Assembly (NCBI GenBank): GCA_036505795.1 | Contig: DASXSU010000033.1 | Span: 17,037 to 81,036, forward strand | DNA: 64,000 bases | Direction of reading: 5' to 3' | From: NS-11 sp036505795 | Lineage (GTDB): Bacteria; Nitrospirota; Nitrospiria; Nitrospirales; NS-4 | Shown: piece after piece, positions 23,951-32,713 of the stretch | Layout of the letters: every line of letters starts with the position of its first letter | Numbering within the stretch: the first letter of the stretch is position 1 | The notes under the pieces: model-generated | Databases searched by the model: none | What the model was told of the DNA's origin: nothing | The model's input: only the letters and a program-made list of their open reading frames with translations | Made by a program: the position numbers and the translations under genes

Positions 23951-25023
23951 CGCAACTTTAAGGTGCTCAAACTAAAGAGCGCGAGCAAGATAGCCAGGAT
24001 CCAGAGACGGACCACGACCTTGGGCTCTTCCCAGCCCTTCAATTCAAAATGGTGGTGAATCGGCGCCATGAGGAAGACTCGCTTGCCGCGCGATTTGAAC
24101 GAGACCACCTGAAAAATGACCGATAGGGCTTCGATCACAAAAACTCCGCCCACCAGGACCAGCAAGAGCTCCTGTTTGCTGATGACCGCCACCGTGCCCA
24201 GAGCCGCGCCCAAAGGCAGCGATCCGACATCCCCCATAAATACCGAGGCAGGATAGGCGTTGAACCAGAGAAAGCCCAAGCTTGCGCCGAAAATGGACGC
24301 CGTGAAGATCGCAAGCTCGCCGGCGCCTTCGATATAAGGTATCAGCAGATACTCGGAGAAGATCCGGTTGCCGGAGATATACGCCACGACCGTGTAGGCC
24401 ATGGAGGCGACGACCACGGGGCCGATCGCCAGACCATCCAGGCCATCTGTGAGATTAACCGCATTTGACGCGCCGACGATCACCAGCACGGCGAAGGGAA
24501 TGTACAGGAGCTTGAGATCGGGCGTGAAACTCTTGAAGAACGGCACGCTAAGCACCGTGGAATATGCGGGAAAGAAATACAACGCGCCGCTGATCGCGAC
24601 GGCCACTGCTATTTGAGCGCCAAATTTTTGCACCGCCGACAACCCCTGGTTCTTTCCACGGGAATACTTCAAGTAATCATCCCACCACCCGACCAGCCCG
24701 AATCCGACCAAGGCGAAAATCGCCAGCCAGATATAGGCGCTGGTGAGGTCGGTCCATAGCAGCGTCGCTATGAGGACCGCGAAAATGATCAGAATGCCGC
24801 CCATTGTGGGCGTCCCCCCTTTTACCTGGTGTCGGCTTGGACCCTCTTCCCGGATCCGCTGACCAATGCCATAATTTTGAAGTTGGCGAATAACCGGGGG
24901 GGCCAGCACGAAGGCGATCAGAAACGCGGTGATCGCGGCATAGATGATACGAAAACTCAGGTATCGTAAGACGTTGAAGATGGCAAATTGAGAATGGAGC
25001 GGATACAACAACAGGTAGAGCAA
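23947..25023 (-). CDS. mraY: Phospho-N-acetylmuramoyl-pentapeptide transferase
   Basis: A 358-residue membrane enzyme making lipid I from UDP-MurNAc-pentapeptide and undecaprenyl phosphate. About ten helices are visible, with the Mg-binding region GWWDDYLKYSRGKNQGLS, NAVNLTDGLDGLAIG (NxxNxxDGxDGLA), FNAYPASVFMGDVGSLPLG and the C-terminal MAPIHHHFELKGWEEPKVVVR. I chose TTG 25023: GGAGG precedes it and the result (LYLLLYPLHSQF) matches the usual MraY beginning. A GTG nine codons upstream is the alternative. A 9-bp hairpin lies in the gap after murF. Confidence 0.93.
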   Translation of the reverse strand: MLYLLLYPLHSQFAIFNVLRYLSFRIIYAAITAFLIAFVLAPPVIRQLQNYGIGQRIREEGPSRHQVKGGTPTMGGILIIFAVLIATLLWTDLTSAYIWLAIFALVGFGLVGWWDDYLKYSRGKNQGLSAVQKFGAQIAVAVAISGALYFFPAYSTVLSVPFFKSFTPDLKLLYIPFAVLVIVGASNAVNLTDGLDGLAIGPVVVASMAYTVVAYISGNRIFSEYLLIPYIEGAGELAIFTASIFGASLGFLWFNAYPASVFMGDVGSLPLGAALGTVAVISKQELLLVLVGGVFVIEALSVIFQVVSFKSRGKRVFLMAPIHHHFELKGWEEPKVVVRLWILAILLALFSLSTLKLR

Positions 25024-25059
25024 TGCGCCTCCAGGACCGTTCGCCAGCACCCATCGGGC

Positions 25060-25085
25060 ACCCGTTGCTCCTTACTGCAACGGGT
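25060..25085 (-). other. Perfect 9-bp inverted repeat between murF and mraY
   Basis: ACCCGTTGC and GCAACGGGT pair across an 8-nt loop (25069-25076). It sits in one of the few sizeable gaps in the otherwise tightly packed dcw operon, 37 bp before the mraY start. On the mRNA strand the loop reads AGTAAGGA, which resembles a Shine-Dalgarno core. There is no T run, so it is not an ordinary terminator; RNA processing or attenuation are possible. Confidence 0.6.
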
Positions 25086-25111
25086 CAGAAACAATGGCGC
25101 GGAACGGCGTT

Positions 25112-26491
25112 CTATAGTTTCTCCAGCACCTTTTCCATCCGAGCGGCTCGCGAGCCTTTCAAGAGCACCACATCCCCTTTTCGCAAGAGCCCGCGCAGCC
25201 GTTCGGCGAGCTCCCCGTGAGCATTCGCCACAATGACATGATCGCGGTTCATCCCCTCCTCGAGCGCCCCGGCTGCAAGCTCAGACCCTAGTCTGCCGGT
25301 GGTCAAGAGATAGTCGGCACGCATCGCCACTACCCGGCCCACCTCGCGATGGATCTCGATCTCACGCTCGCCGAGTTCGCGCATCTCCCCGAGGACGGCA
25401 AAGCTCCGGCCCAATCCCTTGATGTCCGCCAACCAGTCGAGGGCTGCACGGACCGAAGCCGGATTCGCGTTGTAACAGTCATTCAGAATCATGACGCCGC
25501 GGCGGCGGATCACCTCCGAACGCATGGCGCTCGGCCTATAACGGGCCAGACCGGCTTGGATCCTTTTGATGCCGACGCCGAGAGCCATCCCGGCCGCAAC
25601 CGAGGCAAGGGCATTCGCGATATTATGACGGCCGGCGACGTGTAAGTGGATATTGAAGCCATGGGTCCGCCGGGCAAGCCGCACGGACACCGTGGACGAC
25701 AGCGGACTTTTCGACTGAACGCGTAGCGCCCGCACAGTGGCGCCTCGGGAAAATCCAAAGGAGACCACCGGGCCCTTTACCCAGCTCGACAGGCGCCGGT
25801 AGAACGGATCGTCCGCGTTGAGGATGGCCGTCCCGCCGGAAGGCAGGCTTTTGAGCAGCTCGCCTTTCGCCCGCGCAACAGTGTCCAGGGTGCCGAGCGT
25901 CGCCAGATGCGTCGGCCCGATGTTGGTCAGAACACCATGTGTCGGGGCAGCGATCTCGCACAGACGGCTCATCTCGCCGAGCCCGCTGATCCCCATTTCA
26001 ATGACCGCCGCCTCGTGGCGGCTGGTTAATTGGAACAGGGTCTGCGGGACCCCGATGTGATTATTGAAATTGCCCGCGGTCACGAGTGTCCGAAAACGCT
26101 CCGAGAGAACTCGTCCGATCATCTCTTTCGTCGTCGTCTTGCCGTTACTTCCGCTGACCGCAACGACCGGGATCGAAAATCGCCGACGGTGAGCCGCCGC
26201 CAGCTCCTGGAAGGCCCGCAACGTGTCATCCACCTGAACGACAGGGACACCTTCCAAGGTCGAAGATCCCTTTTGCACCAATGCAGCGATCGCCCCTTTT
26301 CGGCGGGCATCCCGCAAGAACCGGTGCCCATCGAATCGCGGGCCGGTCAGCGCCACAAAGAGATCTCCGGACCGGCAGGTGCGTGAATCGGTCCATACGC
26401 GACGGACGGCCTTTTGTAATTCCGCCGGGCGCCTGAACTTCACGCGACCATTGGTGATGCTGGCCACCTCCGCGATGGTAAAAAGCCTCAC
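25112..26491 (-). CDS. murF: UDP-N-acetylmuramoyl-tripeptide--D-alanyl-D-alanine ligase
   Basis: A 459-residue Mur ligase adding D-Ala-D-Ala. It has the N-terminal substrate domain with DSRTCRSGDLFVALTGPRFDGH, the ATP loop VSGSNGKTTTKEMIGRVL, the MurF-typical EMGISGLGEMSRL, NIGPTHLATLG, and the C-terminal NDCYNANPASVRAALDWL and LKGSRAARMEKVLE. I chose GTG 26491, giving a 4-bp GTGA overlap with murE; a TTG two codons upstream is the alternative. All regions are intact. Confidence 0.94.
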   Translation of the reverse strand: MRLFTIAEVASITNGRVKFRRPAELQKAVRRVWTDSRTCRSGDLFVALTGPRFDGHRFLRDARRKGAIAALVQKGSSTLEGVPVVQVDDTLRAFQELAAAHRRRFSIPVVAVSGSNGKTTTKEMIGRVLSERFRTLVTAGNFNNHIGVPQTLFQLTSRHEAAVIEMGISGLGEMSRLCEIAAPTHGVLTNIGPTHLATLGTLDTVARAKGELLKSLPSGGTAILNADDPFYRRLSSWVKGPVVSFGFSRGATVRALRVQSKSPLSSTVSVRLARRTHGFNIHLHVAGRHNIANALASVAAGMALGVGIKRIQAGLARYRPSAMRSEVIRRRGVMILNDCYNANPASVRAALDWLADIKGLGRSFAVLGEMRELGEREIEIHREVGRVVAMRADYLLTTGRLGSELAAGALEEGMNRDHVIVANAHGELAERLRGLLRKGDVVLLKGSRAARMEKVLEKL

Positions 26492-27984
26492 TCCCAACTC
26501 TTCACGGCGTTGAGCGCTTCGCGCGCAACCACTCGGTCGTCGAACGGATGTTTGGTTGTACCGATAACCTGATAGTCTTCGTGTCCCTTGCCCGCGATCA
26601 GCACCAGATCGCCGGCGCGGGCCTCCCTGATCGCTGTTTCAATCGCCTCGCGTCGATCGGGACGGATAACATACTTTCCGCGACCCGCCTCCTTGAGGCC
26701 GGCCTTGATGCCCGGCTCGATCTCATCGATGATCCCCCGCGCATCTTCAGTTCTGGGATTGTCTGACGTCACCACCACGACATCACTATAGAGAGCAGCA
26801 ATACGACCCATCTTCGGCCGCTTGCCGCGATCGCGGTCGCCTCCGCAGCCAAAGACTGTAATAATGCGCCCGGTCTTGACCGTCTGCGCCGTGGAGAGGA
26901 GCCGGTAAAGAGCGTCGTCCGTGTGCGCGTAGTCAACAATCACTTTGAAAGGTTGCCCGGCCTCAACCCTTTCAAAGCGACCCGGTACGTCAGCCAAACG
27001 CGAGATCCCTTGAGCGATAATCGGGAGCGGCACGTCCTGTTGGAGGCCTGCTCCAATGGCCCCCAGGATGTTATATACATTATGCCGGCCGACGAGCGGT
27101 GAGCGGATCTCCGCCGAGCCAAAAGGCGTCTTTACCAGAAATTCCACCCCGTCCAATGAAATCCTTACATCTTCCGCACGGATGTCGGCGGGCGCATCAA
27201 TCCCATACCTCCAGATAGCCGCCGGGAACGCCGCCGCGATCCGCTCACCATAGGGGTCATCGGCATTCACGATCGCGCGACCATGTGCCCCCCGCTGGGT
27301 AAACAGTCGAAGCTTCGCCTGAAAGTACTCTTCCATGTCCTTGTGAAAATCAAGGTGATCCTGTGTCAGGTTGGTGAAGACGGCGGCGTCGAACGCGCAG
27401 CCCGCGGTGCGATCTAGCGCGAGCGCGTGCGAGGATACCTCCATGATGACGGCCTCCAGCCCAGCATCCGCCATTTTCTTCAGCAATGCTTGCAATTCCA
27501 GCGCCCCAGGGGTCGTATGGCTCGCGGCAACCTCCTCGCTTCCGATCATATAACTGACCGTCCCGATCAATCCTAACTGCTTGCCCGCCGCCTCAAGGAT
27601 GGCCTTGCAGACATAAGTCGTCGTGGTCTTGCCGTTCGTTCCGGTGACGCCGATCATTTTCAGCCGCGCGGCGGGGTAACCGTAAAAACGGCTCGCTAAG
27701 ATGCCAAGGAACCGGCGGGAATTCGGCACTTCAATCACAGGGAGCTCTAAGCCGGCGGCGATATTGGCGCCCGTCAGCCCGGATTCCACGACTAACCCCG
27801 CCGCTCCGGCTGCAGCCGCGGCGTTGAGATACTGATGTCCGTCCGTTTTTGTGCCCTTCACCGCGATAAACAACATCCCCGGCTTGACGCCGCGGGAATC
27901 GTCGGTCAGGCCGATCACCTCCACGTCGAGATTTCCCTGCGAGATCACGTCATGGAATGGCATCATAAGTTCCGAAAGTTTCAT
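26488..27984 (-). CDS. murE: UDP-MurNAc-L-Ala-D-Glu--2,6-diaminopimelate ligase
   Basis: A 498-residue Mur ligase adding the third stem residue. It shows TDDSRGVKPGMLFIAVKG, the ATP loop VTGTNGKTTTTYVCKAIL, the carbamylated-Lys region (YFQAKLRLF) and DNPRTEDA in the C-terminal domain. The DNPR motif is known to select meso-diaminopimelate over lysine, so the wall should be of the A1-gamma Gram-negative type. I chose ATG 27984; the frame is open 17 codons upstream, but that part runs toward the repeat hairpin and is unlike MurE. Confidence 0.95.
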   Translation of the reverse strand: MKLSELMMPFHDVISQGNLDVEVIGLTDDSRGVKPGMLFIAVKGTKTDGHQYLNAAAAAGAAGLVVESGLTGANIAAGLELPVIEVPNSRRFLGILASRFYGYPAARLKMIGVTGTNGKTTTTYVCKAILEAAGKQLGLIGTVSYMIGSEEVAASHTTPGALELQALLKKMADAGLEAVIMEVSSHALALDRTAGCAFDAAVFTNLTQDHLDFHKDMEEYFQAKLRLFTQRGAHGRAIVNADDPYGERIAAAFPAAIWRYGIDAPADIRAEDVRISLDGVEFLVKTPFGSAEIRSPLVGRHNVYNILGAIGAGLQQDVPLPIIAQGISRLADVPGRFERVEAGQPFKVIVDYAHTDDALYRLLSTAQTVKTGRIITVFGCGGDRDRGKRPKMGRIAALYSDVVVVTSDNPRTEDARGIIDEIEPGIKAGLKEAGRGKYVIRPDRREAIETAIREARAGDLVLIAGKGHEDYQVIGTTKHPFDDRVVAREALNAVKSWE

Positions 27985-28023
27985 GTATGTTGACTGCCAA
28001 GTCGTCCGTCTATTCCCCTTTTT

Positions 28024-28057
28024 GCACCCGCCCACCCCAGGCGCGCCAAGACGCGCC
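28024..28057 (-). repeat. Single dispersed hairpin/G-rich repeat unit after ftsI
   Basis: A stem GGCGCG/CGCGCC (28040-28057) with a 6-nt loop, followed on the minus strand by a G-rich tail (GGGG, GGG and GGG runs) ending in TGCAAA. The architecture matches the units at 1262-1513 but the stem sequence is different and still fully paired. It starts 11 bp after the ftsI stop and lies in the 84-bp gap before murE. Confidence 0.7.
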
Positions 28058-28068
28058 CCTTCCCGTAA

Positions 28069-29838
28069 TCACCGGCCCACCACATATTCCCAAGACGCCT
28101 TCTTTGGCTCAGGTGAAGCATTAGGCGCACGGGCCGCGAGTACCTGTCCCTTAAAATCTTTGGGCGGAATGCCGAGGTGTTGTACCGCTTGCGCCGCGAT
28201 CCTCTGAAAGACCGGCGCCGCCACCGTTCCGCCCCACTGGTCCACCTTGGGTTCATCAATGACCACGAGGATGGTGAGCTGAGGATCATCCGCAGGGAGA
28301 AACCCGACAAAGGACGCCACCGTTCGCGTAGCAGAATATCGCCTTGTCACCGGATCGAGCTTTTGTGCGGTGCCGGTCTTGCCTGCAACGTCGTAGGCCG
28401 GCAATGCGGCGAGTGTCCCGGTGCCGCCCGGCAGTACCACGCCTCGCAAAATATCTATCATTGTACGGGAAGTCGCAGAAGAGACGACGCGGCGACGAGC
28501 AGAGGGCTCAAAGCGCGCAAGCGTTTGCCCGGACGGCGCTTTGATTTCCGAGACCAGATAAGGACGCATGACCCACCCGCCGTTAGCGATCGCGGAGGCC
28601 GCCATCGTGAGTTGTAGTGCAGTGATGCCCACTTCCTGCCCCATGGAGATTGACGCCAGAGAACGACGCCCCCAGGCTTGTTCTTCCTTCAACAACCCTC
28701 GAACTTCCCCCTCCAGATCGACTCCGGTTTTTTGACCGAAGCCGAAGGCCGCAAGATATGTCGCCAGCCTATCGGACCCAAGACGTTGGCCCACCTTGAT
28801 GATACCGATGTTGCTCGACTTCTGAAGTACCTCGGCAAAGGTCATCCAGCCGTGCTTATGATGATCATGGACGACCGTGTTTTCTACTATATATTTGCCG
28901 TCTTCGCCGTAAAGGAGATCAGCCGGAGAAAACAAATTCTCTTCGAGGGCGGCTGCCGCCGTCACAATTTTTAATGTCGATCCGGGTTCATAGGTGTCCG
29001 CGATGGCCCGGTTTCGCCAGAGGTTGGCATCCGAGCCGGGGCGATTGGGGTCGAAGGTGGGATAAACGGCCAACGCTAAAATGGCGCCGGATTTTGGCTC
29101 GCTCACGATCACGATACCGGCATCTGCTCTGGTCTTGGTAACAGCTTGCTCAAGTTCGTGCTCAGCAATATATTGAATGACCTCGTCGATCGTGAGAATC
29201 AGATCCTGACCGGCTGACGGCGCGGCATAATTCAATCCCTTGGGAAATACCGCTCCTCCAAGAGCGTCGCGCTCGACCACGAAGTGTCCTCGCTCGCCAC
29301 GAAGACGGCCATCGTACCGGCGCTCCAAACCCTCCAAACCATGGTTGTCTACATTCGCAAAGCCGAGCACATGAGCGAGCAGCGCCCCATTGGGATAAAA
29401 ATGGCGCCCCTCGGGGACCAAGCCGATCCCCGGCAGTGAGAGGGCCCGTACGCGCTGAGCTTGTTCAGGAGCCAGCCTGCGCTCAAGCCAGACGAAGTCC
29501 CGTCTGTTGTTAAGTTTGGCTTCCATCTGGGTCACATCGGTAAGAAGCACGCCTGCCAATCGCGCGGCAGTGCTGTGCATGTCGGAGATAGCCCGAGGCT
29601 CGCCGAAGACTGAGGGCACGTCCAAATTCATGGACAGGATCTTTCCGTTCCGGTCATAGATCGTCCCTCGTCCGCCTTCAACCGTCAAGACCTTATGATG
29701 TTGACGCCCTGCTTTCTGTCCCAGATCCTCCGCTTGGATTACTTGGAGATGAAACAAACGCCCTAAGATCATGAAGAAGCCGATCCCGAGGAGAACGCCG
29801 GCAACAACCACGCGTCGCTTTTCCCGGCGCTCTATCAT
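28069..29838 (-). CDS. ftsI: Septal peptidoglycan transpeptidase FtsI (PBP3)
   Basis: A 589-residue class B penicillin-binding protein. It has one N-terminal membrane helix (residues ~9-28), a pedestal domain starting GRGTIYDRNGKIL, then the transpeptidase domain with STLK at 287-290 (catalytic Ser287), SSN at 341-343 and KTG at 487-489. Length and order fit FtsI rather than the elongation enzyme PBP2, as does the place between ftsL and murE. FtsW at 21424-22575 is the expected polymerase partner. No C-terminal PASTA domain is present. Confidence 0.95.
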   Translation of the reverse strand: MIERREKRRVVVAGVLLGIGFFMILGRLFHLQVIQAEDLGQKAGRQHHKVLTVEGGRGTIYDRNGKILSMNLDVPSVFGEPRAISDMHSTAARLAGVLLTDVTQMEAKLNNRRDFVWLERRLAPEQAQRVRALSLPGIGLVPEGRHFYPNGALLAHVLGFANVDNHGLEGLERRYDGRLRGERGHFVVERDALGGAVFPKGLNYAAPSAGQDLILTIDEVIQYIAEHELEQAVTKTRADAGIVIVSEPKSGAILALAVYPTFDPNRPGSDANLWRNRAIADTYEPGSTLKIVTAAAALEENLFSPADLLYGEDGKYIVENTVVHDHHKHGWMTFAEVLQKSSNIGIIKVGQRLGSDRLATYLAAFGFGQKTGVDLEGEVRGLLKEEQAWGRRSLASISMGQEVGITALQLTMAASAIANGGWVMRPYLVSEIKAPSGQTLARFEPSARRRVVSSATSRTMIDILRGVVLPGGTGTLAALPAYDVAGKTGTAQKLDPVTRRYSATRTVASFVGFLPADDPQLTILVVIDEPKVDQWGGTVAAPVFQRIAAQAVQHLGIPPKDFKGQVLAARAPNASPEPKKASWEYVVGR

Positions 29839-29890
29839 GCTTTTTTACATCCTCTCAGCCGTGAAGCCTTTTGCCGACGTCGCCATCCCA

Positions 29891-30205
29891 TCATCGCAAT
29901 ACAAGCTGCCCCACCGGCAGAACCCCCTGACTCGGCGGAGGCTGCGATTTTTGACGCGGCCCGATTAGGACCACCTGATCGTACCGCGGCCGCACCATGC
30001 CAAGTTTGGTTGAGGCCACTCGTTCGATCTGCTCGGGTGCGGTGACTCTCGCCAGATCCAGTTCTAAGCCGCGTTGTTCCTGCTGCGCTTGTTTTTTCTC
30101 CACACGCAGTTTTTCAATTGCATACCCTGTACGATACACATCCACTTTCTCGCAAACGGCAACAAGCGCCAGCACCCACAAGAGCGTGCCGATCAAGATC
30201 TTCAT
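29891..30205 (-). CDS. ftsL: Cell division protein FtsL
   Basis: A 104-residue bitopic protein with an N-terminal membrane helix (ILIGTLLWVLALVAVCEKV) followed by a heptad-like coiled coil (IEKLRVEKKQAQQEQRGLELDLA), the APEQIERVAS turn, and a short C-terminal tail. Sequence is poorly conserved in this family; topology, size and the rsmH-ftsL-ftsI order carry the call. FtsL joins FtsB and FtsQ and activates FtsWI. ATGA overlaps the rsmH stop and GGAGG lies just upstream. Confidence 0.85.
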   Translation of the reverse strand: MKILIGTLLWVLALVAVCEKVDVYRTGYAIEKLRVEKKQAQQEQRGLELDLARVTAPEQIERVASTKLGMVRPRYDQVVLIGPRQKSQPPPSQGVLPVGQLVLR

Positions 30206-31098
30206 GCTGCCTCCTTACGCGCCAGAACCCGTAGCTTCGCACTCCGCGCGCGCGGATTCGCGAGGCATTCCTCACGAGAGGGTGGGATCGGTCGCTTCGT
30301 CAGAATTAGAAAATCCCCGGCCGGGTCGCGTACAAGAGATCGAAAGCCCTGTTTGACAATCCGATCCTCGAGTGAATGGAATGATAGGATCGCCAGCCGT
30401 CCACCTGGCGCCAGCAGTCCGGCCAGTACCGGTAGGGACGCGGCAAGATGCTCGAGTTCATGATTCACGGCTATCCGCAGAGCTTGAAAGCTCCGGGTGG
30501 CAAAATGCAGCCGACCGTGAAGATACGCACGCGGGACAGCAGCGCGTATGACATCCACCAGAGCCTGTGTCGTCAGAATCGGGCCGGTCTCCCGGCGGCG
30601 GATGATTGCCCTCGCGATGCGGCGCGAGTAACGTTCCTCGCCGTATTCAAATAAGATTCGTGCGAGCTCCGTTTCGGGAAGACGATTCACGAGATCGGCA
30701 GCCGTGGTCGATTCGCGGGTATCCATCCGCATGTCCAGAGGCCCGTGGATTTGAAAACTGAAGCCGCGCGGTGCTGCCTCGAGCTGTCGGGAGGAAACGC
30801 CCAGATCAAGTAAAATCCCGTCGACACCGGATGGAGCCATGTCGGAAACGACAGTTCCTGCTTCCCGGTAGGTAGCGTGCATCAACAGCGCTCGCTCACC
30901 ATAGCCCTGCAATGCGTCCTTGGCCACAGCGAGGGCTTCCGCGTCACGATCAAATCCGAATAGCCTGCCGCTAGGTTCGGACGCTTCCAGAATAGCTTGG
31001 CTATGGCCACCTTCACCGAGAGTTCCGTCCACATATACCGCGCCTGAACGAGGTTGCAGCCAGACTAGAACCTCCTTAAGCATGACGGAGCGATGCAC
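30202..31098 (-). CDS. rsmH: 16S rRNA m4C1402 methyltransferase RsmH (MraW)
   Basis: A 298-residue SAM-dependent methyltransferase that modifies C1402 in the ribosomal P site. Motifs are HRSVMLKEVLVWL at the start, VDGTLGEGGHSQAIL (SAM loop), DGILLDLGVSSRQLE, GFSFQIHGPLDMRMD, and LAILSFHSLEDRIVKQGF. The C-terminal RSAKLRVL is also typical. GTG 31098 fits the family start. It is the first gene of the dcw operon, with a strong promoter and three MraZ-type boxes directly upstream. Confidence 0.95.
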   Translation of the reverse strand: MHRSVMLKEVLVWLQPRSGAVYVDGTLGEGGHSQAILEASEPSGRLFGFDRDAEALAVAKDALQGYGERALLMHATYREAGTVVSDMAPSGVDGILLDLGVSSRQLEAAPRGFSFQIHGPLDMRMDTRESTTAADLVNRLPETELARILFEYGEERYSRRIARAIIRRRETGPILTTQALVDVIRAAVPRAYLHGRLHFATRSFQALRIAVNHELEHLAASLPVLAGLLAPGGRLAILSFHSLEDRIVKQGFRSLVRDPAGDFLILTKRPIPPSREECLANPRARSAKLRVLARKEAA

Positions 31099-31106
31099 AA
31101 TTCACC

Positions 31107-31131
31107 ATCCACTAGTTCCCACTTCTACCCA
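31107..31131 (-). promoter_or_regulatory. MraZ operator-like triple pentamer at the dcw promoter
   Basis: On the minus strand the pentamers TGGGT, TGGGA and TGGAT occur at 31127-31131, 31117-31121 and 31107-31111, each separated by exactly 5 bp. MraZ in E. coli is known to bind TGGGN repeats at this spacing. The array lies just downstream of the predicted transcription start and ahead of the rsmH start codon, a position suited to repression. The third unit is degenerate. Confidence 0.75.
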
Positions 31132-31141
31132 CTCTCAGCGG

Positions 31142-31169
31142 AGTATAGTCTCTCAGAAATAGAAGTCAA
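31142..31169 (-). promoter_or_regulatory. Sigma70-type promoter of the dcw operon
   Basis: TTGACT (31164-31169) and TATACT (31142-31147) are separated by 16 bp on the minus strand, and the flanking region is AT-rich. Transcription would start near 31135, about 35 nt before the rsmH start codon and directly ahead of the MraZ-type boxes. Confidence 0.75.
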
Positions 31170-31311
31170 GAATAAAAAAATAGTCTTTCCAGCAACATAG
31201 CAAAAAATTAGCTGGTGGCTGTACCTGTGGATAACATCGCCGAGCATGCCACAATGAGTGTAAGAAACCGCGACGGCGGGGCGAGTTAAGTATCTTAGGT
31301 ATTACACTTGT

Positions 31312-32607
31312 CTAAGGATAGATCTTATAGAGCATGCGTGGAAAGGCAATGGTCTCCCGCACATGCTCGAGCCCACAGATCCAGGCTACTGCGCGCTCGA
31401 TGCCCATTCCGAATCCCGCATGGGGAGATGAGCCGAAAGTCCGCAGATCGAGATACCACTTGAAGGCGTCCTCTGAAAGATGATGTTCTTTTAAACGCGC
31501 GTCGAGCTTGTCGCGTTCGTGGATCCTCTGTCCGCCTCCGATGATTTCTCCATAGCCTTCAGGAGCCAAAACATCCATGCAGAGCGCTAAGGCCGAATCA
31601 TTTGGATCTTCTTGCATGTAAAATGCCTTAATGGCTTTAGGGTAGCGATGTATAATTAGGGGACGGTCGTACTCCTTCGAGAGAATCGTTTCCTCGTCGC
31701 CGCCGAAATCATCTCCCGGCTGAATGGGGTTACCACGCATTCGGAGCCGCTCCACAGCTTCTTGATACGTGATCCGTGGGAAAGGAGACGCGATGGCTTC
31801 GAGTCTGCTCACGTCTCGCTCCAACACTTTCAGCTCCTCCTTTCGACGCTTCAGGACAGAGCCCACGATGTTGATCAAAAATTCTTCAGCCAGCGCCATC
31901 ATGTCCTGCAGTTCGGCGTACGCGACCTCCGGCTCGATCATCCAAAATTCCATCAGGTGGCGACGGGTCTTGGATTTCTCTGCGCGAAACGTCGGGCCGA
32001 AGCAATAGACTCTTCCGAAGGCGGCTGCCGTCGCTTCGTTATAGAGTTGACCGCTTTGTGTCAGATACGCCTTCTCGCCGAAGTAATCGGTCTCAAAGAG
32101 GGTCGTCGTCCCTTCACAGGCATTAGGCGTGAAAATCGGTGTGTCGACCAAGATGAAGCCTCGGTCATCAAAGAAATCTCGACACGCTTTGATAATCTCG
32201 TGTCGAACGCGAAGAATGGCGTGCTGCCGATGCGAGCGAATCCAGAGATGCCGGTTCTCCATGAGAAACCCGGTGCCGTGTTCCTTCGCCTGGATCGGGA
32301 ATTCCTCAGCGACAAGTTGGATAATATGTAGAACGCTTACATCCAGTTCAAAACCTCCCGGCGCCCGCGGATCCGAGCGTACCTTCCCGGTAACGATCAC
32401 CGATGATTCTTGCGTTAACTTGGTGGCTTGAGAAAAAAGCTCGTCCCCTACCGTGGCCTTGCTGACGACGGCCTGCATATCTCCGGTCCCGTCCCGCAGG
32501 ACCAGAAATACAATCTTGCCACCGACCCGCTTGTGCCTGAGCCAGCCTCGAACGCTGACTTCTTGGTCTGCATATTGTGACAAGTTTTCGATGTAGACTA
32601 TAGGCAT
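31312..32607 (-). CDS. asnS: Asparagine--tRNA ligase
   Basis: A 431-residue class IIb synthetase. The N-terminal OB-fold anticodon domain (residues ~10-100, SVRGWLRHKRVGGKIVFLVLRDG) is followed by the catalytic domain: motif 1 around FLVDTPIFTPNACEGTTTLFETDYF, motif 2 FRAEKSKTRRHLMEFWMIEPE and motif 3 GFGMGIERAVAWICGL. The NACEG-type sequence and lack of an AspRS insertion favour AsnRS. A promoter TTGCGT-N17-TAGACT ends 6 nt before the ATG and no ribosome site is visible, so the message may be leaderless. It precedes rsmH by 213 bp on the same strand. Confidence 0.93.
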   Translation of the reverse strand: MPIVYIENLSQYADQEVSVRGWLRHKRVGGKIVFLVLRDGTGDMQAVVSKATVGDELFSQATKLTQESSVIVTGKVRSDPRAPGGFELDVSVLHIIQLVAEEFPIQAKEHGTGFLMENRHLWIRSHRQHAILRVRHEIIKACRDFFDDRGFILVDTPIFTPNACEGTTTLFETDYFGEKAYLTQSGQLYNEATAAAFGRVYCFGPTFRAEKSKTRRHLMEFWMIEPEVAYAELQDMMALAEEFLINIVGSVLKRRKEELKVLERDVSRLEAIASPFPRITYQEAVERLRMRGNPIQPGDDFGGDEETILSKEYDRPLIIHRYPKAIKAFYMQEDPNDSALALCMDVLAPEGYGEIIGGGQRIHERDKLDARLKEHHLSEDAFKWYLDLRTFGSSPHAGFGMGIERAVAWICGLEHVRETIAFPRMLYKIYP

Positions 32608-32613
32608 GGATGA

Positions 32614-32642
32614 AGTCTATCGCACGGCCAGAGACCACGCAA
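32614..32642 (-). promoter_or_regulatory. Predicted asnS promoter giving a leaderless mRNA
   Basis: TTGCGT (32637-32642) and TAGACT (32614-32619) are separated by 17 bp on the minus strand. The A of the asnS ATG (32607) is 7 nt from the -10 edge, where transcription should begin. Confidence 0.5.
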
Positions 32643-32674
32643 CTGTGGCGCGAGAAACCAGACTATTCCGTACG

Positions 32675-32703
32675 TTGCGCCGCTTTTAATGTCCCGATAC
32701 AAT
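32675..32703 (+). promoter_or_regulatory. Predicted promoter of the FG-GAP lipoprotein gene
   Basis: TTGCGC (32675-32680) and TACAAT (32698-32703) are separated by 17 bp. The -10 box overlaps an upstream ATG at 32702, so the true start is more likely ATG 32714, only 10 nt further on. Confidence 0.45.
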
Positions 32704-32713
32704 GGCTCTTAGT

